From the NCBI RefSeq assembly GCF_037482845.1, contig NZ_JBBHJW010000003.1, positions 335,790 to 399,789 on the forward strand: a stretch of DNA of 64,000 nucleotides, read 5' to 3'. The notes under the pieces were generated by a model. That model ran no database searches. It was not told the origin of the DNA and saw only the letters and a program-made list of their open reading frames with translations. Of the stretch, positions 16,200 through 25,986 are shown in pieces. Each line of letters starts with the position of its first letter. The stretch's first letter is position 1. Position numbers and translations under genes: made by a program. This DNA comes from Paucibacter_B soli. GTDB lineage: Bacteria > Pseudomonadota > Gammaproteobacteria > Burkholderiales > Burkholderiaceae_C.

Positions 16200-18287
16200 T
16201 CAGAAGCGCCAGCTGCCCTCCACAGACCAGGAGCGCCCGGCCAGCGGCAGGTCGCCCGGCAGGGTGCCGCCGGGCAGGCTGGGCTCGCGCGGCTTGGCAT
16301 CGAGAGCATTGCGCAGGGCCAGCGCCCAAGCCAGGCCGCGCTGCTCGCCGCCGTGGCGCAGCTGCAGGTCTACCGTGCGGTAATCGGCCACCGGCGGCCT
16401 GGCATCACCGGCGGCGCGCGCACGCCCGCCCACTGCATTCAACTGGGCTCCCAGCACATAGACGCCCGTCAGGCGCCAGTCGGCGCGCGCGAACAGATGG
16501 TGATGTGGGGCGTAGCCGGCATCCGTGCCGCTGGCCACGTCGAGAGTGTGCTGCAAGGAGAGCTGCGCCGTCAGCTGCAGCTGACGCAAGGTCTGCCAAT
16601 GCACTTCCATCTCCAGGCCCTGGCCGCGTAGGCGGCCCAGGTTCTGGTAGCTCGCCCCGGTGGCCGGCGCCGGATTGGCCACCACGCGCACCTGGTCTCG
16701 CATGTCGAAGCGGTAGACGTTGAGCTTGAACTGCAGATCGCTGCGGACCTGCCAGTCCAGTGCCAGCTCGTCGGTGGCGATGCGTTCGGGCTTGAGCTGC
16801 GGATTGCCGGTGGAGACCGGGTTGACGGTGTACTGCTCGTTGAAACCGGGGGCGCGGAAGGCCTGGCCGTGCAGCAGCTTGACGGTGAGGTTGTAGGCCG
16901 CATCCCAGACCAGCGCCAGGCGCGGGTTGAGGGTGCTGCCGAGGTCGGAGTAGCGGTCCTGGCGCAGGCCCAGGGTCAACGCCCAATCGGGCGCCAGCTG
17001 CCATTCGTCCTGCACAAAGACGAAGTTGTTGCGCCGCCGCGCCGGCGGGATATGCGGCTGAATCGCGCTGTACTCGATCACCGGGCCGGTCGGGATCGGT
17101 ACGCCGGTGGGGCTCAACAGGAAGTTCTTGTAGGTACGCGAGGCGTAGAGGTCGATGTCCTCGCTGCCCAGCCCGACTCGCAAGGCATGGCCCTGCCAAC
17201 CCGCATAGCCGGCGTTGACCGAGACGCGGGTCTGGCGGTCCCAGCGCCAAGGCCCACCGCGCATGCCGTCGGGAAACAGATTCGGGCCGATACGCGTGCC
17301 GGGCGGGAACAGCATCAGCCCGGCAGGCGTCTGCTCGGTGTAGCGGGTATGGCTGAGGCTGGCGCCGAGCAGCCAGTCGCGGTCCGCACTGGTGCTGGTC
17401 CAGCCCAGCTCAAACATGCTGCGGCGCGAGTTGGTGTAGCTGTCGGGGTCCAGCGCCGAGTTCACGCCGGCGCCGGTGCCAATGCGTGGCTGCCACTGCT
17501 GGCTGCTGTTGAGATGCCAGTCGCCCCAGTTCAGCTTCAGGCCCAGGTCCAGCTCGCGACGGAAGGTGTTCACCGGCCCGGGCGCGCGACTCGCATGGGT
17601 GCCGAACAGCTTGTCCAGCCGGCTTGCAGCATCGGCCGCGATGAGCTCGCGCTGGCCGTCGCTACGCCCGGCATGGGCGTAGGCCACCAGCTGCAGCGGG
17701 CCGACGCTGCCGCCATGCTGCGCCCAGGCCTCGTGGCTGCCGAAGGCTCCAAGGCGGATACCGACCTCGCTGCCGCCGATGTCGGCCGCGCTCTTGCTCA
17801 CCACATTGATCACCCCCGCGAAGGCGTCCGCCCCATAGAGCGCCGAGCCCGGGCCGCGTATCACCTCGATGCGCGCCACATACTCCAGCGGCAGGCCGGT
17901 CCATGACGTGCCCTTGTCGCCGCTGTAGGCGCCCTTCATCGGCACCCCGTCCAGCAGCAGCAGCACATGGGGGTTGGTGGGCGCGCTGTAGAGACCGCGC
18001 AAGCTGTAGATCGCGGCGTAGTTGATGGCGTTGACCGACACATGCAGGCCCGGCACCGAGGCCAGCACCTGGTCCAGGTTGGTGGCACCCATGGCCACGA
18101 TGTCGGCCGCGGTGATGACGCTGGCCACCGCAGGCGCGCGCCGCAGCGGCTGGCTGCTGCCGGTGGCAATGCTGACGGTGGCGGCCTCGCCATAGGCCAG
18201 CGCCAATTCCTCATCCCGGTGCTGCGCCAGCGCAGCGCCCGCCCACAGGCCCAGGCCGAGCAGCCCAAGGCATCGTTTTCGCCGCAT
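16200..18287 (-). CDS. TonB-dependent outer-membrane receptor
   Basis: 695 residues with a signal peptide (MRRKRCLGLLGLGLWAGAALA). The plug domain spans about 45-160, with APAVASVITAADIVAMGATN, the conserved VLLLLDGVPM, and RIEVIRGPGSALYGADAFAG; the rest is a 22-strand barrel ending in an aromatic residue (WSVEGSWRF). A short TonB box may lie in the first mature residues (EAATVSIATG). Ligand unknown; the plug most resembles the vitamin B12/siderophore receptor class. The CorA-like and transglycosylase genes follow on the same strand with small gaps and may form one transcript. Confidence 0.9.
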   Translation of the reverse strand: MRRKRCLGLLGLGLWAGAALAQHRDEELALAYGEAATVSIATGSSQPLRRAPAVASVITAADIVAMGATNLDQVLASVPGLHVSVNAINYAAIYSLRGLYSAPTNPHVLLLLDGVPMKGAYSGDKGTSWTGLPLEYVARIEVIRGPGSALYGADAFAGVINVVSKSAADIGGSEVGIRLGAFGSHEAWAQHGGSVGPLQLVAYAHAGRSDGQRELIAADAASRLDKLFGTHASRAPGPVNTFRRELDLGLKLNWGDWHLNSSQQWQPRIGTGAGVNSALDPDSYTNSRRSMFELGWTSTSADRDWLLGASLSHTRYTEQTPAGLMLFPPGTRIGPNLFPDGMRGGPWRWDRQTRVSVNAGYAGWQGHALRVGLGSEDIDLYASRTYKNFLLSPTGVPIPTGPVIEYSAIQPHIPPARRRNNFVFVQDEWQLAPDWALTLGLRQDRYSDLGSTLNPRLALVWDAAYNLTVKLLHGQAFRAPGFNEQYTVNPVSTGNPQLKPERIATDELALDWQVRSDLQFKLNVYRFDMRDQVRVVANPAPATGASYQNLGRLRGQGLEMEVHWQTLRQLQLTAQLSLQHTLDVASGTDAGYAPHHHLFARADWRLTGVYVLGAQLNAVGGRARAAGDARPPVADYRTVDLQLRHGGEQRGLAWALALRNALDAKPREPSLPGGTLPGDLPLAGRSWSVEGSWRF

Positions 18288-18383
18288 CGGCCCTCCTGGC
18301 ATCGGTGAAGCGTCATCCTAAGCCAAACGTGCCGCCTCGCAGCCAATGCCGTGCCCCAGGGTCGGCCCCAGCATGAGCACTCA

Positions 18384-18398
18384 TATATTAACCATATA
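18384..18398. promoter_or_regulatory. AT-rich dyad in receptor/hydroxyproline-dehydratase divergent promoter
   Basis: TATAT (18384-18388) and ATATA (18394-18398) flank TAACC in an unusually AT-rich patch of the 148-bp divergent gap. TATACT at 18395-18400 could be a -10 element for the rightward gene, without a convincing -35, which would suit an activator such as the downstream AraC-type protein. Confidence 0.35.
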
Positions 18399-18435
18399 CT
18401 TCACTCGAAACAATTTGGGACGAGGTTCACCCGCC

Positions 18436-19485
18436 ATGAGCACGCCGCTGTTTTTCGACTGGCACCATGAGCCGCCCGCGCATTGGCAGCAATTGCAGAC
18501 GCTGGACATGCACACCGGCGGCGAGCCGCTGCGCGTGATCACCGCCGGCCTGCCCGAGCTGCCGGGCGCCAGCGTGCTGGACAAGCGCCGCTATTTCAGC
18601 CGCGAGCTCGACCATCTGCGCCGCGCCCTGATGTGGGAGCCGCGCGGCCACGCCGATATGTATGGCGCGGTGCTGACGCGCTCGCAGAGCGCCGACTTCG
18701 ACGTGTTCTTCCTGCACAACGAGGGCTACAGCACCATGTGCGGCCACGCCATCATTGCGCTCACCAAACTGGTGCTCGAGACCGGCCTGCATCGCGGCGC
18801 GCCGGATGCGCAGGGCCTGCACCGCATCAGCTTCCAGGTGCCTGCCGGCCGCGTCGAGGCGAGCGCCCGCCTGGTGGACGGCCTGGCGCAGCAGATCAGC
18901 TTCGTCAACGTGCCCTCCTTTGTCTATCTGGCCGGGCAGCGCGTGGAGGTCGAGGGCCTGGGCGCGGTGCGCTTCGACATCGCCTATGGTGGCGCCTTCT
19001 ACGCCCTGGTGGAGGCGGCACCGCTGGGCCTGCAGCTGCTGCCGGAGCAGCAGAGCCGCCTGATCGACGCCGGCCGCCGCATCAAGCAGGCGGTGATGGC
19101 GGCGCTGACCATACGCCACCCCTTCGAGCCCGAACTGGGCTTTCTCTACGGCACCATCTTCACCGGCCCGGCGCAGCACCCGGCCCACCACAGCCGCAAT
19201 GTCTGCATCTTTGCGGACGGCGAAGTGGACCGCTCGCCCACCGGCTCGGGGGTGTCGGCACGCGCCGCCCTGCACCATGCGCGCGGCGAGCTGGCGCTGG
19301 GCGAGACGCTCTGCATCGAAAGCATCCTGGGCAGCCTGATGACGGTGCGCGTGGCCGCCACCGAGACCTTCGGCCCGCATGCCGCGGTACGGCCCGAGGT
19401 GGGTGGCAGCGCGCATTACACCGGCCGGCACCGCTTCTATCTGGACCCCGACGACCCTCAGGGCGCCGGCTTCCTGCTCCGCTGA
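18436..19485 (+). CDS. Trans-3-hydroxy-L-proline dehydratase (proline racemase family)
   Basis: 349 residues. The family's first catalytic residue, Cys102, is in NEGYSTMCGHAIIAL. The second catalytic position is Thr269 in DRSPTGSGVSARAAL; racemases and epimerases have Cys here, and Thr marks the trans-3-hydroxyproline dehydratases, which release water to give 1-pyrroline-2-carboxylate. MHTGGEPLRVI at the N-terminus is also typical. The start at MSTPLFFDW follows a GAGG ribosome site. A PAS-AraC regulator follows 12 bp later and is probably cotranscribed. No reductase for the product is nearby in this window. Function is predicted with good confidence from the Cys/Thr pair. Confidence 0.9.
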   Translation: MSTPLFFDWHHEPPAHWQQLQTLDMHTGGEPLRVITAGLPELPGASVLDKRRYFSRELDHLRRALMWEPRGHADMYGAVLTRSQSADFDVFFLHNEGYSTMCGHAIIALTKLVLETGLHRGAPDAQGLHRISFQVPAGRVEASARLVDGLAQQISFVNVPSFVYLAGQRVEVEGLGAVRFDIAYGGAFYALVEAAPLGLQLLPEQQSRLIDAGRRIKQAVMAALTIRHPFEPELGFLYGTIFTGPAQHPAHHSRNVCIFADGEVDRSPTGSGVSARAALHHARGELALGETLCIESILGSLMTVRVAATETFGPHAAVRPEVGGSAHYTGRHRFYLDPDDPQGAGFLLR

Positions 19486-19497
19486 GGCCTTGTCGCC

Positions 19498-20241
19498 ATG
19501 CTGGCGCTGCAACAGGCCCTGCGCAGCTGCGAGCTGAGCCTGGTCGAGGCCTTGTTCGACCCGCTCCCCGACGTGGTGTTCTTCGTCAAGGACCGCGATG
19601 GCCGCTATCTCTCGGTGAACCAGACCCTGGTGCGCCGCAGCGCGCTGCGCAGCAAGCAGGCCTTGCTGGGCCGCACGCCGCGCGAGGTCTTCCCCGGGGC
19701 GATGGGCGAAGCCTTCGCGCGCCAGGACCATGCAGTGATCGCCAGCGGCGCCGCCATGCCGCGCCAGCTCGAGCTGCACCTCTATGCCGACGGCGGCGCC
19801 GGCTGGTGCCTGACCCACAAGCTGCCGCTGTGCGACGCGGGCGCGGTGCTGGGCGTGGCCGGCATCTCGCGCGACCTTGGCATGCCCGACCAGGGCCATC
19901 CGGTCTACGCCCAGATCGCCGAGCTGGCCGCGCACATCCGCGCACATTACGACCAGGCCGTCAACCTGGGCGAGCTGGCGCGCCAGGCCGGGCTCTCGCT
20001 CGATCGGGTGGAGCGCCTGTTCCAGCGCATCTTCCATCTCAGCCCACGCGAGATGCTGCTGCAGGCGCGCCTGGACGCGGCGCGCCACCTGCTGCACAGC
20101 GAGCCCGGGCTCAGCGTGGCCGCGGTGGCGGCCAGCTGCGGCTACAGCGACCACAGCGCCTTCGCGCGCCAGTTCAAGGCCACCACCGGCATGACGCCCT
20201 CGCAGTACCGGGCGCTGCAGCGCGGTACGGAAACGCGCTAA
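19498..20241 (+). CDS. PAS-domain AraC-family regulator
   Basis: 247 residues. Residues about 18-125 form a PAS-like sensor (DPLPDVVFFVKDRDGRYLSV, GRTPREVFP, and LGVAGISRDLG). The C-terminal ~100 residues form an AraC DNA-binding domain: LGELARQAGLSLDRVERLFQ and VAAVAASCGYSDHSAFARQF, ending MTPSQYRAL. Only 12 bp separate it from the hydroxyproline dehydratase gene, so it most likely senses hydroxyproline or a product and controls that gene. The effector is inferred from context only. Its last 4 bases overlap the convergent peptidase gene. Confidence 0.88.
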   Translation: MLALQQALRSCELSLVEALFDPLPDVVFFVKDRDGRYLSVNQTLVRRSALRSKQALLGRTPREVFPGAMGEAFARQDHAVIASGAAMPRQLELHLYADGGAGWCLTHKLPLCDAGAVLGVAGISRDLGMPDQGHPVYAQIAELAAHIRAHYDQAVNLGELARQAGLSLDRVERLFQRIFHLSPREMLLQARLDAARHLLHSEPGLSVAAVAASCGYSDHSAFARQFKATTGMTPSQYRALQRGTETR

Positions 20242-22334
20242 GGCATCAGCTGAGCAGCCAGAAAGCCATAGCTCAAGGCCCACAGCTGCACCTGCTGCTC
20301 GATGCTGGCCGCGCCGGCATGGCCGCCTTCGGTGTTCTCCCAGTACAGCACCTCATGGCCCTGGGCCTGCAGGCGCGCCACCATCTTGCGCGCATGGGCG
20401 GGATGCACGCGGTCGTCGCGCGTGGAGCTGGTGTAGAGCACCTTGGGATAGGCCACGCCGGCTCGGGCGTTGTGATAGGGCGAGTACTTGGAGATATAGG
20501 CCCATTGCTCGGGCAGGTCGGGGTTGCCGTATTCCGCTATCCAGGAGGCGCCGGCCAGCAGGCGGTGATAGCGCCGCATGTCGGTGAGCGGCACCTGGCT
20601 CACCACCGCGCCGAACAGCTCGGGCCGCTGCACCAGGGCCACCGAGGTCAAGAGCCCGCCCAGGCTGCCGCCCATGATGCCCAGGCGCTTGGGCGTGGTG
20701 ATGCCGCGCGCGATCAGGTCCTCGGCCACGGCGATGAAGTCGTCGAAGCTGCGCTGGCGCTGCTCGCGCTGCGCGGCCTGGTGCCAGCGCGGCCCGAACT
20801 CGCCGCCGCCGCGCAGATTCGCCAGCACATAGACGCCGCCCTGCGCCAGCCAGCCGCGCCCCAGCACGCCGTTGTAGCCCGGCTTCATCGAGATCTCGAA
20901 GCCGCCATAGCCGTACAGCAGGCTGGGCCAGCCGCCGGCCGGCGGCGGCATGCCGCGCGGCTTGACGATGAAATAGGGCACGGCCGTGCCGTCGCGGGAG
21001 CGCGCTTGCAACTGCTCCACCACATGGCAGCTGGCATCGAAGAAGGCCGGCAGCTGCTGCAGGGTCTGGCGCGCGTCGCGGCCGACCTCGGCCAGCTCCA
21101 GCGTGGCCGGGCTGAGGAAGTCGCTGCGGGTGAGCAGATAGCGATCGCTGCGCTGACCGGCCAGCGCCGTCACGCTCAGGCTGCCCAGCTCGCCGGCGGG
21201 CAGCGCACGCACGCGCCAGCGGCCCTGCGTGTAGCGCCATTCGGCCAGGCGCTGCTTCACATCGTGCATGCTGACCAGCAGCACCGCGCTGCGCAGCACC
21301 GTGTGGCTTTGCAGGGCGCTGCCGGGCGTGGGCGCGAACAGGGTCTGGAATTGGCGCCCGCCGGCCAGGAACGCGTCCAGCGCTATCGCCAGCAGCGACC
21401 CTGCCGCATGGCGCCGGCCTCCGACCTCCCAGTCGGAACGCAGCTCGATCAGCAGCTGATCGCCGAAGGGCGTGGCGCTGGCGTCGTCGGGCTTGGGAAG
21501 TTTCAGCAACTTGCCTTGGCGCAGCAGGTATTGCTCGCCCGCGAAGAAGCTCGTGCGACGCTCGATCAGATGGGTGGCGCGACCGGGCGCATCGTCGGCC
21601 CAGGTCCACACGCCGACGTCGTCGGCGCCGGCCTCGAACAGCAGCGGCGCCTGGGCCAGCGGCGTGCCGCGCTTCCACAGCCGCACCTGGCGCGGATAGC
21701 CCGAGGCCGTCATGCTGCCGGGGCCGAAATCGCTGTAGACGCTGAGCGTGTCGGCATCGACCCAGCTGGCGCCGCCCTTGGCCTCGGGCAGCCGAAAACC
21801 ATCCGCCACGAAGCGCCCGCTGACCGTGTCGAACTCGCGCAGCACATGGGCATCGCCGCCGCCGCGGCTGAGGCTCACGAGGCAGCGCCGGGCCTGGGGC
21901 AGCAGACAGCTGGCGCCACCCCAGACCCAGCGTTCGCCCTCCTCCTGGGCGAGTCGGTCCAGATCCAGCACGGTCTGCCATTGCGGTGCCGCGCTGCGGT
22001 ACGAGGCCAGGCTGGTGCGCCGCCAGATCCCGCGCGGGTGCGTGGCATCGCGCCAGAAGTTGTAGACGAAAAGCTTGTCGCCGAGCTGCTGGGCCGGCGC
22101 CAGGCGCTGCGGCGAGGCCAGCACCTCGCGCAGGCCCTCGGCCAGCGCCGCCTGGCCGGGCCGGGCCTGCAGCGCCTGCTCGGCGGTCTGCTGCTGCTCG
22201 CGCACCCAGGCCAGCGCGCGCTCGCCCTGCACCTCCTCCAGCCACAGATAGGGGTCTACTTCTTCTTGCTCGGCCTGCGCCGGTGCGGCCAGGGCCGCAG
22301 CACACAGCGCCAGCAACAGCCAGCGTTTGCACAT
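20238..22334 (-). CDS. Exported prolyl oligopeptidase (S9A family)
   Basis: 698 residues with signal peptide MCKRWLLLALCAAALAAPAQ, so probably periplasmic. An N-terminal beta-propeller (EVDPYLWLEEVQGERALAWV is the usual entry) is followed by an alpha/beta-hydrolase domain. Catalytic residues are visible: Ser557 in GIMGGSLGGLL, the Asp in STRDDRVHPAHA, and His672 in TEGGHAGAA. It should cleave short proline-containing peptides. Its ATG shares one base with the stop of the upstream TonB receptor, so the two are translationally coupled; import of peptides followed by cleavage is the likely theme. Confidence 0.93.
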   Translation of the reverse strand: MCKRWLLLALCAAALAAPAQAEQEEVDPYLWLEEVQGERALAWVREQQQTAEQALQARPGQAALAEGLREVLASPQRLAPAQQLGDKLFVYNFWRDATHPRGIWRRTSLASYRSAAPQWQTVLDLDRLAQEEGERWVWGGASCLLPQARRCLVSLSRGGGDAHVLREFDTVSGRFVADGFRLPEAKGGASWVDADTLSVYSDFGPGSMTASGYPRQVRLWKRGTPLAQAPLLFEAGADDVGVWTWADDAPGRATHLIERRTSFFAGEQYLLRQGKLLKLPKPDDASATPFGDQLLIELRSDWEVGGRRHAAGSLLAIALDAFLAGGRQFQTLFAPTPGSALQSHTVLRSAVLLVSMHDVKQRLAEWRYTQGRWRVRALPAGELGSLSVTALAGQRSDRYLLTRSDFLSPATLELAEVGRDARQTLQQLPAFFDASCHVVEQLQARSRDGTAVPYFIVKPRGMPPPAGGWPSLLYGYGGFEISMKPGYNGVLGRGWLAQGGVYVLANLRGGGEFGPRWHQAAQREQRQRSFDDFIAVAEDLIARGITTPKRLGIMGGSLGGLLTSVALVQRPELFGAVVSQVPLTDMRRYHRLLAGASWIAEYGNPDLPEQWAYISKYSPYHNARAGVAYPKVLYTSSTRDDRVHPAHARKMVARLQAQGHEVLYWENTEGGHAGAASIEQQVQLWALSYGFLAAQLMP

Positions 22335-25132
22335 CAGAACTTGGCCTCCAAGGCCAGCTTCAACACCCGGCCCGCCAGCGGCAGCGCCGAGTTGGGGCGA
22401 TGCTCGATCAGGCTAGGCTGATTGAAGGCGTTGAACAGATTGGCCGAGAGCGTGAAGCCCTTGATGCCGCTGTAGCTGAACCACAGATCGGTGCTGGTCC
22501 AGGCCTTGATGCGGCAGTCCGCCTCCGCCACATCGCGCTTGGCGCAACCCTCGGGCAGGTTGTCGCTGTCCCAGTCGGCGGCGGCGAGCTTGGTGGCGCT
22601 GGTGTAGTTGACGCGCGCGCCCAGCTTCCAGTCGCTGCGCGCCCAGTTCAGCTTGAGCACCGAGTTCTGGCGCGGCGTGCCGCGATAGCCGACGCGGTTC
22701 TCGGTGTAGTCGGCGGCAAAGCTGTCCCAGTAGCGCACGCCCAGCTTGACGTTGGTTTCCAGGTTCACATCCAGCGTGCCCCATTCGCCCAGCTTCCAGC
22801 GGCTGCGCAGATCCAGGTCCAGGCCCGAGACCTTGGTCTTGCTGAGGTTCTGGTACTGCAGGCCCACGGTGCGGATCGAGCCGACGGCAAAGGCGATGTC
22901 CTTGCCCGACAGCTCCTTGACCCGCTTGGCATAGTCCTTGTCCTGCGCGCTCACCGGATCGCGCGGCGCCAGGCCGGGGTGCGCATCCTCGTTGCTCAGC
23001 ACATCGTTGATGTCCAGCGTGCCGATCTCGTCGCGGCGCTGGATGTTGTAGTAGTCCAGCGAGGCGCTGATGTTCTGATTGGCCTGGAACACCAGGCCCA
23101 GCGAGGCATTGTTGGAATGCTCGGGCTTGAGGCCGGGGTTGGGCGTGATCACCGAGGGGAAGCTGATCGAGCACCCCGAGTTGTAGACCGCGGTGGCATC
23201 GAGCTTGTCGTTCGCATCGCCGGTCTTCAGCACATCGCGCATCTGGCGCGCGCTGTCACAGCGCTTGGGGTCGAGGTAGCCGTTGTTGAACCAGGAGGCG
23301 CCGCCATTGCCGGTCTCGGGCAGGCTGGGCGCGCGGAAGCCCTGGCTGGCGGTGCCGCGCAGCATCAGCTCGCGCAGCGGACGCCAGGCCAGTTGGACCT
23401 TCGGCGTGATGGCACCAAAACCGTTGAAGACCTTGTCGCCGCGCAGCGCCAGCGTGGCCTCGATCTGCTTGGTGACGGGGGCGCTGAATTCGGTGAAGAG
23501 CGCCGCCACATCGCGCTGGCCGTGGATGTCCACGCCCGAGAAGCCGACGATGCGGCCCTCCAGGATGTTGTCCATGCTGCGATGCTCGAAGCGCTCATGG
23601 CGCAGCTCGGCGCCCAGCGCCATCATCAGCGGCCCACCGGGCAGCGTGCCGATCTCGCGCGAGCCCTTGAAGTCGGCGAAATGCTGGCTGTAGGTGCCCG
23701 AGGAACCCATCTCGGGGAACATTTTTTCGAGCAGCTCGGGCGCGTTGACCTGGCCGAACTTGTAGGCGCCGCTGGTGATCGCGTCGGCATAGGCGTAGCG
23801 GTCCTTGTAGAGGTGCTGGCGCTGGGTGGCGTGCGAGCGCATCGTGCCCAGCGCGCTGTCGATGTCCCAGCCCCAGGCCGTGCCTTCCACGCCGGCCAGC
23901 AGGCGGTAGTCCTGCGAGGCGCCGACGTTCTTGAACATCTCCGGGTTGTCGACGAAGCGGTAGGCCAGGCCGATCGGGAAACCATAGGGGTTGTTGGCAT
24001 GGCCAGCCGGCAGCAGCGGGTCGGTGAAGCGTTGCAACTCGCCCTTCAGCGAGTTGTACCAGCTGCTCACCGAACCCGGGCTGCTGCGCGGGATGTTGGT
24101 GTAGTACTTGGCCTTGATGTCGGCGCCCTGCAGCTCGGCAAAGGCGGTCAGATCCTTGTTCAGCTGCAGGCGCGCGCCGGCCAGGAAGGTGACGCGCTCG
24201 GTGGCCGGGCGGGCGTCGCTGTCCTTCCAGTAGTCGTACTGGCACACGCCGCCAATCAGGTTCTCGGCCGCGCAGCCGGGCGCCGGCTTGTTGATGCGCT
24301 TGCCGGCCAGCGCAGCGTCCGCGTAGTTGGCCGGGTAGCTGCCGGTGTAGTTGCCCGGGAAGGAACCCGCCGAGCGCTGGCTGCGCGAGGGGTTCTGCTC
24401 CAGGAACCAGTCGGGCAGCAGCGGGCGCACCTCGCTGTCCTTGTAGCTACCGCGCTTGTAGAGCTCCAGATGCGCGTAGGCGTTGAAGCCGTCGCGGTCC
24501 AGATTGCCGTGACCCACGGTCACCGAGCCCTGCTGGTCCTGCGAGAGGAAGCTGCGCTTGAGCGACTGCTGGGCGCTCACCGCCAGCCCGACGCCGCTGT
24601 AGTCGCGCTTGGTGATGATGTTGATGACGCCGCCGATCGCGTCCGAGCCGTAGATGGCCGAGGCGCCGTCCTTCAGCACCTCCACGCGCTCGATGATGTT
24701 GGCGGGAATGGCGTCGATATTGGTGAAGTTCAGCTGCAGGCCATCGGCAAAGCCATAGCTGGCCAGGCGTCGGCCATTCAGCAGCGTGAGCGTGCCGCCG
24801 GTGCCCAGATTGCGCAAGGACACGCCCGAGGCGCCGCTGGCCCAGGAGTTGGCGCCGCCCAGATCGCTGAGCGCGCTGCCGTCGTTGGTGCTGAGATTGG
24901 CCAGCACATCGCCCAGGGTGAGCGCGCCCATCGCCTTGATCTCGTCGCCAGAGACAACCTGCAGGGCCTGCGAGGTCTCGCTGTCGGTACGCTTGATGTT
25001 TGAGCCGGTCACGACCACGCGGTTCAGCGTGGCATTGGCTGGTTGCAACTGCTGCTCTTGCGCCTGCACGGCCAGGCTGCTGACGGCCATGGCGGCGGCC
25101 AGGGCGATAGGGGTCGGGTGGGGCATGCGCAC
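22334..25132 (-). CDS. Large TonB-dependent receptor, peptide/oligosaccharide type
   Basis: 932 residues with a signal peptide (MAVSSLAVQA region). The plug has the NRVVVTGSNIKRTDSETS start seen in receptors of oligopeptide or carbohydrate clusters, then LTLLNGRRLASYGFADG, IPANIIERVEVLKDGASAIYG and SDAIGGVINIITK. The barrel ends VLKLALEAKF with the terminal Phe needed for outer-membrane assembly. It sits immediately upstream of an exported prolyl oligopeptidase with a one-base overlap, so peptides are the probable cargo; that is an inference from context. Confidence 0.92.
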   Translation of the reverse strand: MRMPHPTPIALAAAMAVSSLAVQAQEQQLQPANATLNRVVVTGSNIKRTDSETSQALQVVSGDEIKAMGALTLGDVLANLSTNDGSALSDLGGANSWASGASGVSLRNLGTGGTLTLLNGRRLASYGFADGLQLNFTNIDAIPANIIERVEVLKDGASAIYGSDAIGGVINIITKRDYSGVGLAVSAQQSLKRSFLSQDQQGSVTVGHGNLDRDGFNAYAHLELYKRGSYKDSEVRPLLPDWFLEQNPSRSQRSAGSFPGNYTGSYPANYADAALAGKRINKPAPGCAAENLIGGVCQYDYWKDSDARPATERVTFLAGARLQLNKDLTAFAELQGADIKAKYYTNIPRSSPGSVSSWYNSLKGELQRFTDPLLPAGHANNPYGFPIGLAYRFVDNPEMFKNVGASQDYRLLAGVEGTAWGWDIDSALGTMRSHATQRQHLYKDRYAYADAITSGAYKFGQVNAPELLEKMFPEMGSSGTYSQHFADFKGSREIGTLPGGPLMMALGAELRHERFEHRSMDNILEGRIVGFSGVDIHGQRDVAALFTEFSAPVTKQIEATLALRGDKVFNGFGAITPKVQLAWRPLRELMLRGTASQGFRAPSLPETGNGGASWFNNGYLDPKRCDSARQMRDVLKTGDANDKLDATAVYNSGCSISFPSVITPNPGLKPEHSNNASLGLVFQANQNISASLDYYNIQRRDEIGTLDINDVLSNEDAHPGLAPRDPVSAQDKDYAKRVKELSGKDIAFAVGSIRTVGLQYQNLSKTKVSGLDLDLRSRWKLGEWGTLDVNLETNVKLGVRYWDSFAADYTENRVGYRGTPRQNSVLKLNWARSDWKLGARVNYTSATKLAAADWDSDNLPEGCAKRDVAEADCRIKAWTSTDLWFSYSGIKGFTLSANLFNAFNQPSLIEHRPNSALPLAGRVLKLALEAKF

Positions 25133-25239
25133 GGGTCTACTCCGGATGGCTCAAAAGAGTTCCGCAGCTTAGGAAAGGCCCCGCCGCAGGTCTTGATGCC
25201 AGCCGTCGGCGCGCCCGCCGAAATCGGCACAAGCAGGGT

Positions 25240-25935
25240 TTAACCCAGCAGCTGATTCAGGCCCAGCTGCCCCTTGGGCGTGACACGCAGGGCCCGGCTG
25301 TCCAGCTCGCCCTCAACCCAGCGGCGCTCCAGCAGCAGCGTGAGCCAGGCCGCACCCAGCGCCCCGCCCAGGTGCGGGCGGCGTTCGCTCCAGTCCATGC
25401 AGGCGCAGGCCAGGCGGCGGCGCTTGGCGGTGGCAGCCGCCACGTCCAGGCCCAGGGCGCCGAGCGCGGCCGCGCCGCGCTCGCTCAGCGCATAGGCGCG
25501 GTCCTGGCTGCGGTCGGGCTGCAGCCAGGCCTGGCGCAGCGCATGGTCGTGCAGGCGCACCGCCCAGCGGCCGGCCATGTGGTCGTAGCAGCGCCGCGCC
25601 TCGCGCAGCTGCACGGGGGTGCTGGGTTCGAAGCGTGGCGCGCTGCGACCGGCCAGCACCAGCATCGCTTCCAGCGCCGCCCCCACCTCGCCGCCGGCCA
25701 GGCGGTAGTAGCGGTGCCGGCCCTGGCTCTGGCAGTCCAGCAGGCCCTGCGCCTGCAGGCGCGCCAGGTGCGCGCTGGCGGTGGAGGCGCCCACCTCGCC
25801 CACCGCGGCCAGCTCGGTGGCGGTGCGCGCATGGCCATCCATCAGGCAGCACAGCATGCGCGCGCGCGCCGGCTCGGCCATGCATTGCGCCAGCTCGGCG
25901 AGGGCGCTGTCGGTGTCCCGTGTCTTGCTTTCCAT
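25240..25935 (-). CDS. ArsR-family transcriptional regulator
   Basis: 231 residues. The N-terminal winged helix has ELAQCMAEPARARMLCCLMD, TATELAAVGEVGASTASAHL and QGRHRYYRLAGGEV, typical of ArsR. The metal-site CxC of arsenic sensors is not seen; the C-terminal half (about 110-231) is an extra all-helical region found in ArsR-like proteins of unknown effector. It is divergent from the P450-like gene 51 bp away, so it may repress the P450-like/monooxygenase pair. Confidence 0.85.
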   Translation of the reverse strand: MESKTRDTDSALAELAQCMAEPARARMLCCLMDGHARTATELAAVGEVGASTASAHLARLQAQGLLDCQSQGRHRYYRLAGGEVGAALEAMLVLAGRSAPRFEPSTPVQLREARRCYDHMAGRWAVRLHDHALRQAWLQPDRSQDRAYALSERGAAALGALGLDVAAATAKRRRLACACMDWSERRPHLGGALGAAWLTLLLERRWVEGELDSRALRVTPKGQLGLNQLLG

Positions 25936-25986
25936 GTTTCGATGCTAAGCGAAGCATGAGTGCCGGCAACAGGCCACAGTCGCGCC

